Source: Callipepla californica brunnescens (taxonomy: Eukaryota; Chordata; Aves; Galliformes; Odontophoridae). Taken from it: DNA of 64,000 nt. This document shows positions 21,133-33,402 of this stretch, piece by piece. The notes under the pieces are model-generated. The model was not told where the DNA came from. It saw nothing but the letters and a program-made list of their open reading frames with translations, and did not search any database. The first letter of the stretch is position 1. Each line of letters opens with the position of its first letter. The stretch is from NCBI GenBank assembly GCA_023055505.1, contig JALIRH010000119.1, positions 372,001-436,000 on the forward strand, given 5' to 3'. The position numbers were made by a program, and so were the translations under genes.

Positions 21133-23257
21133 TTGTCCAACGCTGACCTAAGTAAGGACTATGAATTGTTAACAATTTTGGATTATTGTGCGCAAATTTC
21201 TCAAAGGTAGTGCCTGGTCCAAACAACAAACAAGTGGTCTTAGATCCATTCACATTATCAACCATACGGGACCCCAGTAAATCCAATTCTTGGGGGTCCC
21301 ATGGCATGGAATTATTGAGGCCACGAATTAAACATGCACTTTGGGTCGCATGCTCTGAATAATTACAAGCAGAAATATTTCTGACATACGCTTTAAACTC
21401 CCGAGACTCATACCCAGGCCCCCCAATTAAACAGGTACGAAAAGGCTCTCCTGCCGACTGTAAACTAAGGCAAAAATCTGGATTATTCGTAAGGTTTGCC
21501 CATGTTACCCAGACATTTGAACTAGATGCCAATAGCGGTGGATGCCTGGTCGTTGCCACTGGGAGGATCAGCAGGAATGTCATGATGTTCCACAACAGCT
21601 CGTGTCCACTTCGTAGGGACCCATAGTAGACCTGTAATTGCTCCTGCACCAGCTGCGTAGCTTGATTCAGGCTTTCACGGTTCAACGGCCACTGCTCGAT
21701 CCAAACAGGAGTGTCTGTCATCCACTTCAGGCGAATTGGGAAAGCCCATGCAGTAGCCGTTACTAAAAAGGTGAAAGTTCTCCGAAAATGACCGTTTCTC
21801 CCACACCTAAAACAGCGTTGAGGGCGCGGGGTCGACGAGGCTGCCTTGTTCTCGGCTTGCTGTAACAGTGGTCCAAAGGCAGCAAACACCCGATCCTGAG
21901 CTCCGACCAGCTTCTCACCTATGTCCTGAACAACAGAGCTTAACATCACTTGCGTGGGGGTAGGCACTCGGCTCATACGTTCTAACATTTCCTCAACAGT
22001 AGCATTTAAAGGGAGAGTGGCAAGAATTGCTTTTGTTGCCTGATTACTATTTTCTAATAGACACTGGCGTAACAAGGACTGTTTCATCCAGTCAGGTACA
22101 TCTGCATTTGACAACGCTTCAGTTATCTTATCAACAAAATTAGCAAAAGATTCTTCTCGACCTTGTCTAATTGACAAATAAGATGGAGTAGGTTTTGAAG
22201 ATCGAACCATATTATATGCATCTCGTGCTAGATTCATACTTTCCATACAAACTTCAGGCCCCATCTGAACCTGCATTTCTGGTCGAGAAAACATATTACT
22301 ACCCATCAATTGGTCAGCAGTCACTTGATACAAAGGATCATGCATATCCCGTGGCGCGCTAGCACTTAATTCACACAAACGACGCCAATGAGATTGCCAC
22401 ATCATTTGTTCTGACGGTTTCATAATCATTCTCATAATTGTTTTTATGTCTTCTGGAACAAGTACACTGCTAGACCACAAATAAGTTAATAATTGGCGAG
22501 CCGGTTCACTATGCAACCCATGTTCTGACACTGTAGAACGTAATTGAAATAACATTTTCCAACCAAGTGGAACATGAACCCCCTGAGCTCCACCGTTTGC
22601 TGTGGGCTCAAACCTAATGGGAAAAGCTTGACCAATTATCTCAGCCACGTCAGAGTGACCTTGCTCCATAGCTTGCCGAGCAATTTCTGCCCAACAGGGT
22701 CGAGGCAACGTATTCATAGCAACTTTGCTTCTAACTGCCTCATTGTTAACATTGCCCGAAGACGATAGCGGGGGCGGAGGCGGTGGGAGATCCCCATTTC
22801 CCTCCTCTGGGGGAAAAAGGTCAGGTTCTGTCTCCGGGTCCTCAGGCGCCGGTGCAGTAGGCCGCACCGCTGATACCCGTACAGGGACAGGAATTCCTAG
22901 GGACGGCTGAGGGGGATCCTCAATTCGACCAGTCGCAGCAGAAGCCCCGCCATGCAGCTGAGCAACTGCTTGCCCTGCTACCTCCTGCTCAATCTTATGC
23001 CGCTTTATACAATTAATAATTTCCCGCCAGGGCTTCATCAGCTTTTTTGCCTCCTTTCTATCATCAATAACATGATCCCACAGCACGTCACCCAAGGTAC
23101 GCCACTGATCGATATTGAATAATGTCCCTGCATGCAAGAAAACCCCCACCGTCCGACCATAATCCAAAATATTTGGCACTGCTTTAAGGGTGCCAGCACT
23201 AATTCCCCGCTTTTCCAAAAAGCATGATAAAAGGTTTTGGGCTACCTCTCTCTCCAT
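21104..23257 (-). pseudogene. ERV gag / short RT start / env surface fusion ORF
   Basis: A single 717-codon frame. Residues 1 to about 494 are gag: a matrix-like start, a proline-rich segment (about 158-166, six prolines), a capsid with a major homology region (QGREESFANFVDKITEAL, about 362-379), and one zinc knuckle beginning CFRCGRNGHFRR (about 482). The last knuckle cysteine is lost because the frame jumps there into other sequence. Residues of about 511-545 resemble the start of reverse transcriptase (TPVWIEQWPLNRESL). The rest is the N-terminal part of env, with a hydrophobic leader (WNIMTFLLILPVATT) and several N-glycosylation sequons. Protease and nearly all of pol are deleted. It was annotated as defective, but the continuous frame means a chimeric protein could be made. 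Confidence 0.88.
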
Positions 23258-23481
23258 CCGATCTGTCCGTCAAGAACAAAGGTACTCTGTGGAGGAGAAA
23301 TTGCGCTGCAGTCGCTAAGCCCCTGGATCTCGTCCGGTCCCGCTGCGCGATGAACCGAAGCTACGCAGCTTTCCTACGCAGTTTTCCTGCTTTTCAGTTA
23401 TACCGGTCTCGGTCGACTGAAACTGCGCAGCTTCTCCGCTGCAAGGCAGCAGAGGCTCTAGTCCAAGCACCACGTACTCGG

Positions 23482-23499
23482 GTCCCTGTTTGGGCGCCA
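23482..23499 (-). other. Primer binding site, tRNA-Lys3 type
   Basis: On the minus strand, two bases after the 5' LTR, TGGCGCCCAAACAGGGAC matches the 3' end complement of tRNA-Lys(UUU) at 17 of 18 positions (A in place of G at position 9). Position and match fix the provirus orientation. Confidence 0.9.
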
Positions 23500-23501
23500 G
23501 A

Positions 23502-23939
23502 TGTTGCAAACTAGGTTTGCAGCATTTGTCCAAGGTTAACCCAGAGTGACGTGGGGAAGCATACACACACTCAATATGAGTGAAGCTTCGTTTATTGTTG
23601 GTTACACATCTGATTATATAGACATTCTGTTGCTAAGATTAGGTTTGCGGCACACAATCTCAAGCCACGGGATTGGTTAAAGGAAGCTTACATAAAGCTA
23701 TAGTGATTAATGACTGGATAGATTACATATTGTTTTATAGAGTTACCATTCTTCGTGGTTCCCATAGCATCCAGTTCTTCAGATAACGTCTAGTTCTATT
23801 GAAATCAGACCCGGTCGTTCTGGCTTCGATTACTAAGTATGGTGTCCCGTAAAACTTTGCATGCAGCACTTTGCACGCAACATTACTCCACATCTTAAGA
23901 CCATTGTTCTTACCCACTAGGTTTGTTACATCCCTGACA
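23502..23939 (-). repeat. 5' LTR of the ERV
   Basis: 438 bases, TG to CA, about 99% identical to the 3' LTR. It carries the same TATA box and AATAAA signal on the minus strand. It lies next to the primer binding site, which makes it the promoter LTR. Its transcription would run against AGBL1. Confidence 0.95.
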
Positions 23940-24639
23940 TCCCCAGCCCCTTTTCCCTGTAAAAATGCTTCCATGTTGCCCAGACAGCAGGTATCGCCAA
24001 TGGCAAGCTCACTGCTATAGAATAAAGAGTATTAAATCTACTCTTTATTTTTGCACATCTGTGCAAAACAGCTGGATCTCCAAACACCACCTGTTGGCAA
24101 TGTGTGGGACACTGCAAGCTGTAAGCAGGCTACACCTTTAGCATGTTTTAATGCCTAGTTAACAAGTTGGAAGTGAAGCAGAAATGATGCTGGGTGTGTT
24201 TTTGTCAGTTGCAGACCAGCATTGCCATGAAGATGCTGTCAACGTAAGCTGCTTTCCCTCACTGAGTTTTCAGGACTTGTGAAGCTGCTGGTTTTAAAAC
24301 TTTAAAACAAATCACTGTGGAAGTACTTACACATTTAAGATCTGTATTTCTGGACCACAAGGGAAATGACTATTCAAGGCATCTGCCTCCAGTGAGTTCT
24401 ACCTTCTGGTAGGATTTATGAAGCACCTATTGCTGTGATACCTACAAGTTATTTCTGAATGTCTCTCAGTTGTCAAATGTGACATTTTCTTTTGACTGAG
24501 TTGCTCTGTGACTGTATAAACTCCAGTAGCTAAATACAAGTCCCAAGAGATGGAGGCAAAATGCAGCTAGGCAATATGTACTCTCAAGTGCACTTAATTT
24601 CTTCAAGTGACAGGGACAATTGGAGCTCATGGGCCCTCA

Positions 24640-24715
24640 GTCAAGATTCCCATTGTGCTAGGTGCTGTACAAATATATAGTGTGGTCCATGCCCCTCACA
24701 GCATGATATATAAAT
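24640..24715. repeat. Ancient dispersed repeat fragment
   Basis: The phrase CATTGTGCTAGGTGCTGTAC followed by a CATGCCCCTCACAGC block resembles a motif common to old interspersed repeats in reptile, bird and mammal genomes (TGTGCTAGGTGCTGTACA, then a CCCTGCCCC segment). I cannot name the family with certainty. Confidence 0.4.
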
Positions 24716-27479
24716 AAACATGACAGCAACAAATGAGTGTACTGAGAAACAACCAGATGAAGAACAAAATGAAAGAGAATATGCTGAGGCAATGTGGGCT
24801 GCCAGGCAGGGGAGAATCTTTTATGTCTCTAGAAATAGTACATTACATCTTCATTATCCAGGTGTGATTGCCTTTAGGAATTGCATCAGGTCTGAAGAGG
24901 TATTTAATGAAGCACCGAGTCATTAGCTTTCATTCGATAATAAGAGGATGTTTTGTGATTAAGAATGTATAAAGACAAAATCTTACAGGAGAAGGAAGAT
25001 GCTGGTTAAATTACTTGGGAGCTGATTTACAAAGCCCTGCTGGGTCAGTTCTTTGTTCAGTCTTCAGCTTCTCAGCTCCCTGTCCATAGTAACAAGGTAG
25101 TCCTGAACAGATGGGCACCAAACTCCTTGTGCACTATGTGTCTTCAAATCCTTTCATGTAGTCCACCAGACATCCCTTCTGTAATGATGCTTTTCATTTT
25201 CAGGAGGCTTTTCGCAACACTGTGTGGAGCAGAAGTAAGCAATCAATTCAAGAAACAGAGGCAGTGAGTTGTCCGTAGCAATGCAAAGAGCCTGTGAGCC
25301 AAGATCAGAGCAGAGAAGGCTTAAGAGGCACTGTCTCCTGATCTCTGCAGCACTTCCAGCTGTCACATAGCCCAGATCTGAAGGGGTGACCTTGTAATTA
25401 AAGAGTATTTTTTGTCTGTGCTGAACAGACTGTGCTGTCTAATCCCATTCTTCTTTGGCTTGGGAAGTGCATTTTCCTCTTTGTTGTTGCTCCTGGTTCC
25501 TAAGCACAGGATCTGGAAGCTGATTGTCTATCTGCCTGCAAGTAGAGCTCCTGCCCTGGTATTCAAGCTGCTGGTTTGGAAACACTTCAAAAGACTTCCA
25601 TTCTTCAGAGCAGCTGTCTTCACTACTGTTACAGGCAGTTTTTAATGCTTTCTGATTACGGTGAGGCATTTATTATTATGCCTTTTAAGACAGCACAACT
25701 TTATTTATACATCTTTTTATTGAAATATATAAATGAGTCTCCTTAGTGATAGCTGCTCTGTCAATCTCTGTGTAGGGCTTGAATAATGTATTACTACAGA
25801 TCAGAAAATTGGAGAGAAGCATCTGGACAGGTTCACCAGTTTTTTGTTTGTTTGTTTGTTAGTTTCTTTTTTAATGAAATGTTTTTTCCCTTATTCCTTT
25901 TTAAGACAAATGCAGAGTTCTGAACTGGGCATGCTGTCAAGTTCTCAGGTCTACCATATGGCTTGGTAGGGACATCTTTCTTCTGCTCTTAAACTTTCCC
26001 TCCTGTTCCTATCTTTTATTTTTCTCTCTTTCTCTCATGCACAGTTTATCTACTTTCTGTCTTCCCATCCCAGATTTACTCATCTCATTATCTTTTCTGA
26101 TGCCAGAAGAGATGCTGTTGGTTTACCGTATGCTGTTGAGAGGTGCTGGTATCACAAACACAAGTTGCCTTGGCTTGCTGTAAGCCCATTGACACATCCA
26201 TCAGCCTGCTGCTGTTCTCAGTGGATGTCCACTCTGCCCTCTTTTCTCTGACTTATTTTGTTTCCCATAGGGTGTTTTGAGTATTTGAATTTGTTCAGCG
26301 CTAAAGGTAGGTAATATTCTGGAGATACTTGCTGACAACTGACTTAAAGCGTAAGTTGTAACACTGGTATAAACTCCAGGCTTAAAAAAAAATATGTACA
26401 AAGAGTTCACAGCTGCACTGTGTGATGCTCTCCTTTCCTGGGATATTGTATGTACTAAGAGTTTGCACGGCTTCAAAAATACATGGAAGGAAAATAATCT
26501 ACACTGAGAAACTTCCCAAAGGAATTAAGGAATCCCTGGATGGCAAGTGGCTGGAGTCAGAGAGGCTTTTCTGAAGTTCTAGCTCTGTATCTTTACTCTG
26601 GTTTTGTGTTTCTCCTAGGGCACTGTTGGGTGTAAGCTAGCAGACTACCTGGTCTTCATGCTTAACTGGTGCAGCTGGTCTTTTCTGTCCTGGCTAATTA
26701 ACTTTGTGTTTGGAGAAAGTGTTTATCATTCAGTTCCATTTTATGCATGATTAAAATGAAGGCATATAGAACTACTGTGATTTCTGGATCAAGTTTCTCA
26801 GACTTTCCTCATTGGCAGCTGAGCCTCGTGATCCTCTTATAAGCAATTCAGGTTCCCTTTTCAAATTCATTGCGTTGGTTGTCCTGATTCTGCCAAGAGA
26901 ATGTTTCAGAGCCTCATTTTCCTGTGCTTAACACATATCCTTCAATTTCCAGTTGAAATTTATTCATGGCCATTCTATACCCATTTGTCCCTGTGCCAGC
27001 TTTGTTCTTCATCTTGAGTAGCTCACTGCCTTATGCAGTGTTTACTTCCCCCCACCCCAGTGTGTCTTTGGAGAAAAATCAAGACACCTTTCAGCCATTA
27101 TGTTGCTAAAGTAACCAAACTGTGATCCTTAAGGCTCCTGAATTTTTTCTGCTACCATAACCGTTGTCTTAGCCCTTTTCTGCACTATTTATTTTGAGTA
27201 CTGCACACAGCTGTTTGAGTGAAACCTTAAGTGAGAACCTTAGTGCTTTCCCTTTGCCATCGGCAGTGACTTTCTGAGACCTGGTCTGTACTTTTCACAG
27301 TTGTGACCCTGATGGGTCACACTTGTCCTTATCTGCTAATGGGCTCATCTATCCAGGGTGACTTTCTACTCACTTCCAAATTGTGAGCCCTAGCTCATAA
27401 CAACAACTCCTATTAAACCCTAAATGCATAATCTTGTACTTTGGCTATTACATTTCATCCCACCTCTATTGCTTCAGAA

Positions 27480-28100
27480 CTCAAGAACATCCTGTTACTC
27501 CTGAAAGATAATCTGAACTTCCCACTATTGGCAATAGCTCCTGACTTCACAGTGTCAGCAGATTTTGTTGGTATACTCTGACATTTTGTGCCAAGGTTAT
27601 TAATGAAAGTATAAGATCAGTCTCAAAAATGTATCCTTCAGGGCTTCCACATGTAATCTCTCTTCAGCCCAATAATTTCTCTTTCAGCACAGCTCCTGCT
27701 GCTGCCTCTGTAACCAGTTCCTCCCCCACCTTGCAGTTCTTGTACTGATCCCCACTGTCTTCTGCTTTGCTAATAATTTCCAGTGTGGCACCATACTGAA
27801 AGCTTCCTTGAAGAACAGATAAATTAGATCTACTGTGTTTCCCTTGTCTAGAAAAAAAATCTGTTATCTTATCCTGGAAAGACATCAAGTTAGCCTGGCT
27901 TGATCTACTTTCGGTGAAGTCTGTTTTATCCCTCAGATCTGTTTGATCCTTTTGGCAATTTACGCTCATGTATTTAATTAGTCTTTCTTTCAATGTGTAT
28001 TCTAAAACAATGCATAGTGTTGAGGTGAAGCCAGTGGTTCTGAATCTGCTTAGGAGTAACTGTAGAGCGTGTTCCGTAGGGCACACAGAACACTACTTGT
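27480..28100 (-). repeat. Ancient degraded LINE-like relic
   Basis: Phrases such as TGCCAAGGTTATTAATGAAA, CCCTTGTCTAGAAAAAAAAT and TGTTATCTTATCCTGGAAAG resemble an old non-LTR element that is widespread and heavily decayed in amniotes. Orientation and family are uncertain and no frame survives. Confidence 0.35.
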
Positions 28101-28507
28101 TGCCTCTGCCAATATGTCTCTGAATTGCAGTGAATTAAGACAAGAAATGTCCTAGTTTGGAACTGGAAAACCTCTAGATCTCTTTTGCATGGGTCCAGAA
28201 CTAATTTTGTTTTTCCTTTGCTGTTTGGATCACTGCAAAATGAAGTATGTAATGTTTTCTGTTAAAACATGCATGTGAGCGTTGGGAGGAGCTCTGGACA
28301 GAATTCTAATTTGTTTAGAGCTGTTTACTTTGTCCCAGGGTGGGTACTTCAGACTAAAGTGTTCAGCAGATGTAGCACATCCCTTTCCTGAGTGTGCAGA
28401 ACGACTGGTACGTGACAGTATTTCTCCCACCAGCTGAATGATTGCTGTGTGTGGGAGGGTAAAACCAAGAGAATGTGACTGTATTTCCACTGGTGGGTGA
28501 GATTGTA

Positions 28508-29051
28508 GCTGAATCGGCCCGGTTCAGTGATGATTGGTATGGGGGATACACGGACCCATGCCCCAGGAAAGGGAAAGGGGAAAAGGGAGATGGGCTTAGA
28601 AATAAAAACTGCGGCAACGATCTGAGGAGGAAAGCTAATTTACTAAATGAGATATCAGAAAGCAAAATAAAACAATATAATACAATATAATTGGAATTGA
28701 AGCTAATAAATCAAATAAAATGAGCAAGAGAGAGTGTCTGATAAACCGAAGGCCTTACGCTGACGCTGAAGTCGAGACGGCAGCGAGCACCCACTGCTGA
28801 GTGATCCCAAAGGAAAGAGAGTGTCCCGTGACCGCAGAGAGTTTTTATCTTTTCCCTCTGAGCGGAAATAACGTAAAAAGGCAAAACATCGCAAAGTCCT
28901 CTGGGGAATGTAGTTCTCCCTCTCTTCTGTGACAGGTATACCCGGAATTATCAATGAGCCATGGAGCTGGAGTATTAACTCTTTAACTCTTAATGCACTA
29001 CATGATGTTATGATGTGGAATACAAGTACCAAAAATCATAAAACCATGACA
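28508..29051 (-). mobile_element. Solo LTR of the ERV-L-like family
   Basis: The sequence from about CTGAATCGGCCCGG to AAAACCATGACA aligns throughout with the 577-base LTRs at 45341 and 49661, with scattered substitutions and small indels, so it is older than those. The first 15-20 bases are diverged or lost, so the left end is approximate. No primer binding site, coding region or second LTR adjoins it, as expected after LTR-LTR recombination. It is followed by a T run. Confidence 0.92.
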
Positions 29052-30297
29052 CTTTTTTTTTTTTTTTCCCTGTATCTTGGTGTGTTTCTCATGCAGATGT
29101 GTGCAGTTGGTGATTGTTGGTTGTTTTTTTTTTTAGCACTGTTGTTGATCTCTGTCAGATTAATTATGGAAGCATGATGTTAGATAAGGGCATCAACCCA
29201 ACATCAGCAAGAACCAAATCTTGAATTTTTCTTAGTCTCAACTACTGCTACAACACACAACAGACAGCAGCTTGATGACAAAAAGTAATTTTTTTACTGC
29301 AGGATGATAATTGGCTCAGTATGGAAGTTAGTGTGATTTTATTTGGGGATTGGTTTCTAAAGAGATTACATCTAAAAAAATCCATGGGCATGAAGGGTTT
29401 TGCAGCTGTATTTATTCAATTAGCTGTTGGCACTTGAAACTTCGCAGCAGTAAGCCAAGTTAGAACATGGCTCTTCTTGCTCCAGCAGAACATGACTGGA
29501 AAGGGAAATCTTCTGTGTCTGGTAGGGCTTATATCACATGGGGAATGAGGATGTCTCAGTGCAGATTTCTCTGGCTCCCATTCAGATTGATGCTATGCTA
29601 AGTCAGGCAAGTTGAGCTGCTTTCTTGTGCATGGCATCTGTGTAAAGGTTAAGAAAAATCTGTCTCTCTTCTCCTAGTACTCTCATCAGTCAATGGGGTA
29701 AGTCCTACCACATCACCTTAGCATCTTTCTTAGAAGCCCTGATCTGGGGAGGAATCCATTATCTGCTGCTGCAGTGCAAGGCAGAACTGTAAGAAAATAA
29801 AGCTTATTTTCAGGTTAGGCTGGTGGGAAGAAGGACAGAGGGGAAATTTGTTTGGGGAAAATGAAGGAGGGAGTGGAATTTATTGGGAAATGCTGACATG
29901 TCGCAGTTGGATGCAGAAGTTATCCTCTGCTGATGTAGATGGAAGCACTGATGTCTGGAATGGGCATGTGCTGAGTCTGATACAAAGAAATGGTTCTAGG
30001 GCAGTAGTTTAAAGACTTGCTTCATTACTTTAGGTGCTTGGCTGTTTTTTTACGTTTAATGGTCACCGCAAATCTGTGTAACGCTAAAGCTAGAGGGCTA
30101 ATGGCTGTTTAGAACAACTGAGTCAGTTGCAGAAACTGGATTCTCAGCTGGTGTAAGACACTGTAGCTCTGTCGAAGTTAATGAGAAGCTGTCAGTTTAG
30201 ACCAACTGTGAAGCCTGACCCAGAAGATCATGAAGATGAAGGTTAAAAAAATTATCAAAGAAATTGTCACGTTTCCATCTTTTTATTTTTTCCCCAG
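29052..30297. other. Intronic sequence upstream of the first placed AGBL1 exon
   Basis: No confident exon. A 20-22 base segment near 29678-29697 lies between CTCCTAG and GTAAGT and could be a micro-exon, but it is too short to judge. A pyrimidine-rich tract (TTTTTATTTTTTCCCCAG) ends at the exon. Confidence 0.4.
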
Positions 30298-30335
30298 GGC
30301 AGCCATTGAGGCTCTGGCAGCTTTGCTGAAATCCA
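30298..30335 (+). CDS. AGBL1: AGBL1 exon, armadillo-like region
   Basis: A 38-base exon lies between TTTTTTCCCCAG and GTAAGG. It starts with the last base of a split codon and ends with the first base of the next. The translation AAIEALAALLKS matches the AGBL1/AGTPBP1 helix before the K-S-K-N junction. It joins in phase to the exon at 40119 to read LAALLKSKSN, as in AGBL1. The gene encodes cytosolic carboxypeptidase 4, a zinc enzyme of the M14D/CCP family that trims glutamates from tubulin and other proteins; this part belongs to the helical N-terminal region, not the catalytic core. The exon is short but supported by phase and position. Confidence 0.8.
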
Positions 30336-33300
30336 GTAAGGTTTTCTTCACATTATGACTTTTTTTTTTTTCTTTTGCTGGGCTATGCTGTGCTGCTGGA
30401 CAGAATAATCGAATAATCTTGTTGAACCTCATTCTCCTTTAGTATCCACTTCACTCTAAATCCCAAAAAGCACTGCTTAGAAAAAAGGTGTAGTTGCTGA
30501 TGTGTCTTGCAATGCTTTTCAGCACCTCACAGCACTGTGCATGTGCAGATCTATTGGAGATGCTGTAGATCCCAGGAGCAAGTTGCTGAGGGAACCAATT
30601 GAAGTGCATGTTTTGAATAGTCAGGGAACAGTGGTTGTCCTGGTGCTTGGTACAGTGAAAGAAATGGGAAAAGCTGTCCAGGCAGTGAATAATGCTCATT
30701 GCTCTACTCTGTGATTACTGGGAAGTGGCACGAGGACCTCTCTGTCCAGTGGTGCTGTTGGTGCTAACCTGGAAACAACAGTGTTATTGGAAAAGGCTTG
30801 GAAAACTTCTGCAGTGCAAAAGATGAGACCTTATCCTCCCTTGCAAGCATTTCAGGTCCGATGGCATGCAGACCTAATAGACAGGGCTGCAGCCTATGGA
30901 TTACTGGGGCACAGCTATGGTGGGCTGTGCTTGGCATCTGCACCAGCTGGCTGGGGGTGTTGGAGGTGTTAACAGGGGCTCTCAGTCATGCACTGTTGTG
31001 TGGCTGTTCCTGAAATTAGTGTGTTACCCTTTTCTGCCTTTTTCCTATCCAAAAAACACTTACCTTTTAATACTGGAATTTAATAAAGCTTTGATTAAGA
31101 AAGAGCACTCTACTATTGCAGACTGTCTACTCTACAATAAATCACAATGGTGTATTGTCCTTCTCTCTCTCCCTCCTTTTCTTCCCCTCCCCTTTTCCTT
31201 GTTATAGTATTAGGAATAATGCATTTGTGAAAATCTGTAGTCCTGGAAGCAGTGTTTAAATGAGCAAACTGCAATGGGATTGTCTCTGAATCACACCAGC
31301 TCAAGTGATGAATTCTGAAATAATGTTCCAGTATTAACTTTGCTGCATAGATTTAAAGGTCACGTTATTGCAGCGAGGAAAGACCTTCTGCTTTGGGCAC
31401 TAAATCTTAATAAGGGGAGTTGTGGGGCTGTGCTACAGTTGTTTGCAATATAAAAAGCAAAATTAGCATTTAGAATAGAAAGGAGTGCACAGAAAATCCT
31501 AGAAAAGTGGAACAAGAGCTGAAAGCTCATCAGGCAGCTTAAGCTTTTCTTCTGCACTCCTGTTCTATGGTGGGCACCAGGAATGGGAAGTGACCAGATT
31601 TCTCTTACCCTTCTTGTGTAAGGACAAAGAGCACTTGCAGTATACTAGTGGAGAACCCCATTAGTTCAGTTTGGTTTGTTTTATCAGCAAAGCAGTCCAT
31701 ACGTTGTCACTTGGGAGGATCACTGTGTTGTGCAGGTTAGAGTTCTCACTAGAACCAACTAGAGTTCATTGGTAAGGCTGACCGTTGCAAAATGAAGCCT
31801 TGCTTGGGAGAGAGGATTCGTATTTGGAGACACCTGCTCTCATTTACCATTTGCAAGTGAGCGACATTGCTGTGGCAACACCAACTGCTGCTTCCAATGG
31901 AAAGTGATTTTAGATAAACTCATGCTCTGTCTTCAGCTGAAGATTTAAGGCGCTGGAACTGGGATTTGGGAAGCAGTGCCAATGAAGTAGAGCACCACAG
32001 CCTGCAAAGCAGCTTGTACTCTGTTTTCTGATGTTTTCTGCAGGCTGTTGCTCAGTGGTCAGGATGTCTTTTAGCTTTTGCTTGACCTGAAGCTTGAGCT
32101 TAACAGGCTGTGCCTTTTGGGAAGTGTGAGTCAGGAGATGTAAGAAGCATCTCTGGTTTTTCCGTAGTCAACATGGCAGGAGAAGAACTGAATTGTTTTT
32201 CACAATTGTCAGAACAGCTTTGCTTCTCGCAGCTAACTTACCTATGCATATAACCTTACTGTTCTTAGAAAACTAAAAATCAAATCCCATATTAACACTT
32301 GAAATTTGCTTGTGAAAATGGGATAAAATTTTACAAGACAAAGTCCTTTAGCATGTTTTAGATGTGATAGAAAGTTAATGGAAGGTGGGAATCCTGAACT
32401 GTGCTATAGTGCCAAACTTCACGAGTGATGATGGTGATCTTTGTTGAAGGCTTTCAATAACCTGCTTACTGGGAAATCAGGAGATTCAATTTTGCTGGAG
32501 GTGAAAGGCTATAGAGCAGACAGAACACGTGCACACCTGCTCTCGAGGGAATCCCTGCAGGGCTGTTTGATTCTTAAAAGCTTCGGTTCAAAGTGGGCAG
32601 GAGAGTGATGGTTAAACATGGAAGATAGTGGAGTGAAACAGTCCCTCTTGCTTTTGGCAGCAAACTGCCATGGGAGAAAACATCGCAGTTTTAAAGGGAG
32701 CAGGCAGATGGCAGTGTGTCTCCCTGATGGATTCAGAAACATCCCTCTTCATCTCCTCAGGCTTCCTTAAGCTCTGCTTAAGACAGCCCTCCTGCAGAGC
32801 CAAGGGCTGGCTGGAAACTCTCTGGCCTCTGTCTCTTTCCTGACAGAAGCTAATGCAAAATGTCTGCTTAACAGGTGCATAGTGCTATGTGTACGAAAAT
32901 GGTTTGGAAAAAAAGATCAGAGAGACGGTGGGAAAAAGGCACTGCAAACTTACCCTTTGTCCACAACCAAGAAGAAATACTCATGTACCCAGCAGAAGAA
33001 AAGAGTTGGTTATTTTGTTCCCCTGTGTATAAATGGTATCGGTGACAGCCGTGGAGGTGCTGAATAATGTTTAGGTCACTTCCAACAAAGTGCCATATTT
33101 TTCTATCAGTAGAAGCTCAGATTACAGATAGGAAAAAGATGTTTCACACCTGATTATTAGCTTTCACTCCTGCCTTCTTTTCTCTTTCCAAGCAAGCCAG
33201 ATTACTTTCCCCATCCTCATGTGTTGCCCTCCTAGTTGCTGTTTGTCGCTTGCCCACATACAGTCAGCGAGTGAAGCCTTTCCCTGTTGTCTCATCACTG

Positions 33301-33378
33301 TGCTGTTTGCTCTGTGACTGAGCTCGTTGTTACATTGCATAAGGCTGGATATGTTGCTTATTAAATAGACATAATGGT

Positions 33379-33402
33379 GGTGTATACCATGGTGTATACC
33401 AT
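33379..33402 (+). repeat. 12-bp direct duplication, GGTGTATACCAT x2
   Basis: Two exact head-to-tail copies; each contains the palindrome GTATAC. It is a small tandem duplication of no evident function. Confidence 0.85.

Larger units (their letters stand above)
20275..23939 (-). mobile_element. Endogenous retrovirus, internally deleted, two LTRs, antisense to AGBL1
   Basis: A 3.67-kb provirus has LTRs at 23502-23939 (5') and 20275-20712 (3'), a lysine-tRNA primer binding site, and a polypurine tract (minus strand AAAAACAGGGGAAA) next to the 3' LTR. The internal region keeps gag, a short start of reverse transcriptase, and two pieces of env; most of pol and the middle of env are deleted. The gag and pol pieces look class II (alpha/beta-like), whereas the TM piece has a CX6CC motif of the gamma/alpha type. 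The LTRs differ at 4 of 438 positions, so the insertion is recent. The flanking bases (GGCGG on the left, TCCCC on the right) do not form a target duplication. Confidence 0.93.
23940..28507. other. Anonymous intronic sequence with old repeats
   Basis: No AGBL1 exon was found. A short element with good splice signals at 24209-24242 (TGTCAG before, GTAAGC after) encodes nothing recognisable. An old dispersed repeat lies near 24640-24715 and an ancient LINE-like relic near 27480-28100, listed separately. Confidence 0.45.

Noticed and set aside
24209..24242. Possible small exon between TGTCAG and GTAAGC
   Set aside because: Too short, and the translation does not match the missing AGBL1 armadillo segments in any frame.
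29678..29697. Possible micro-exon with a strong GTAAGT donor
   Set aside because: About 20 bases; similarity to AGBL1 is too slight to support it.
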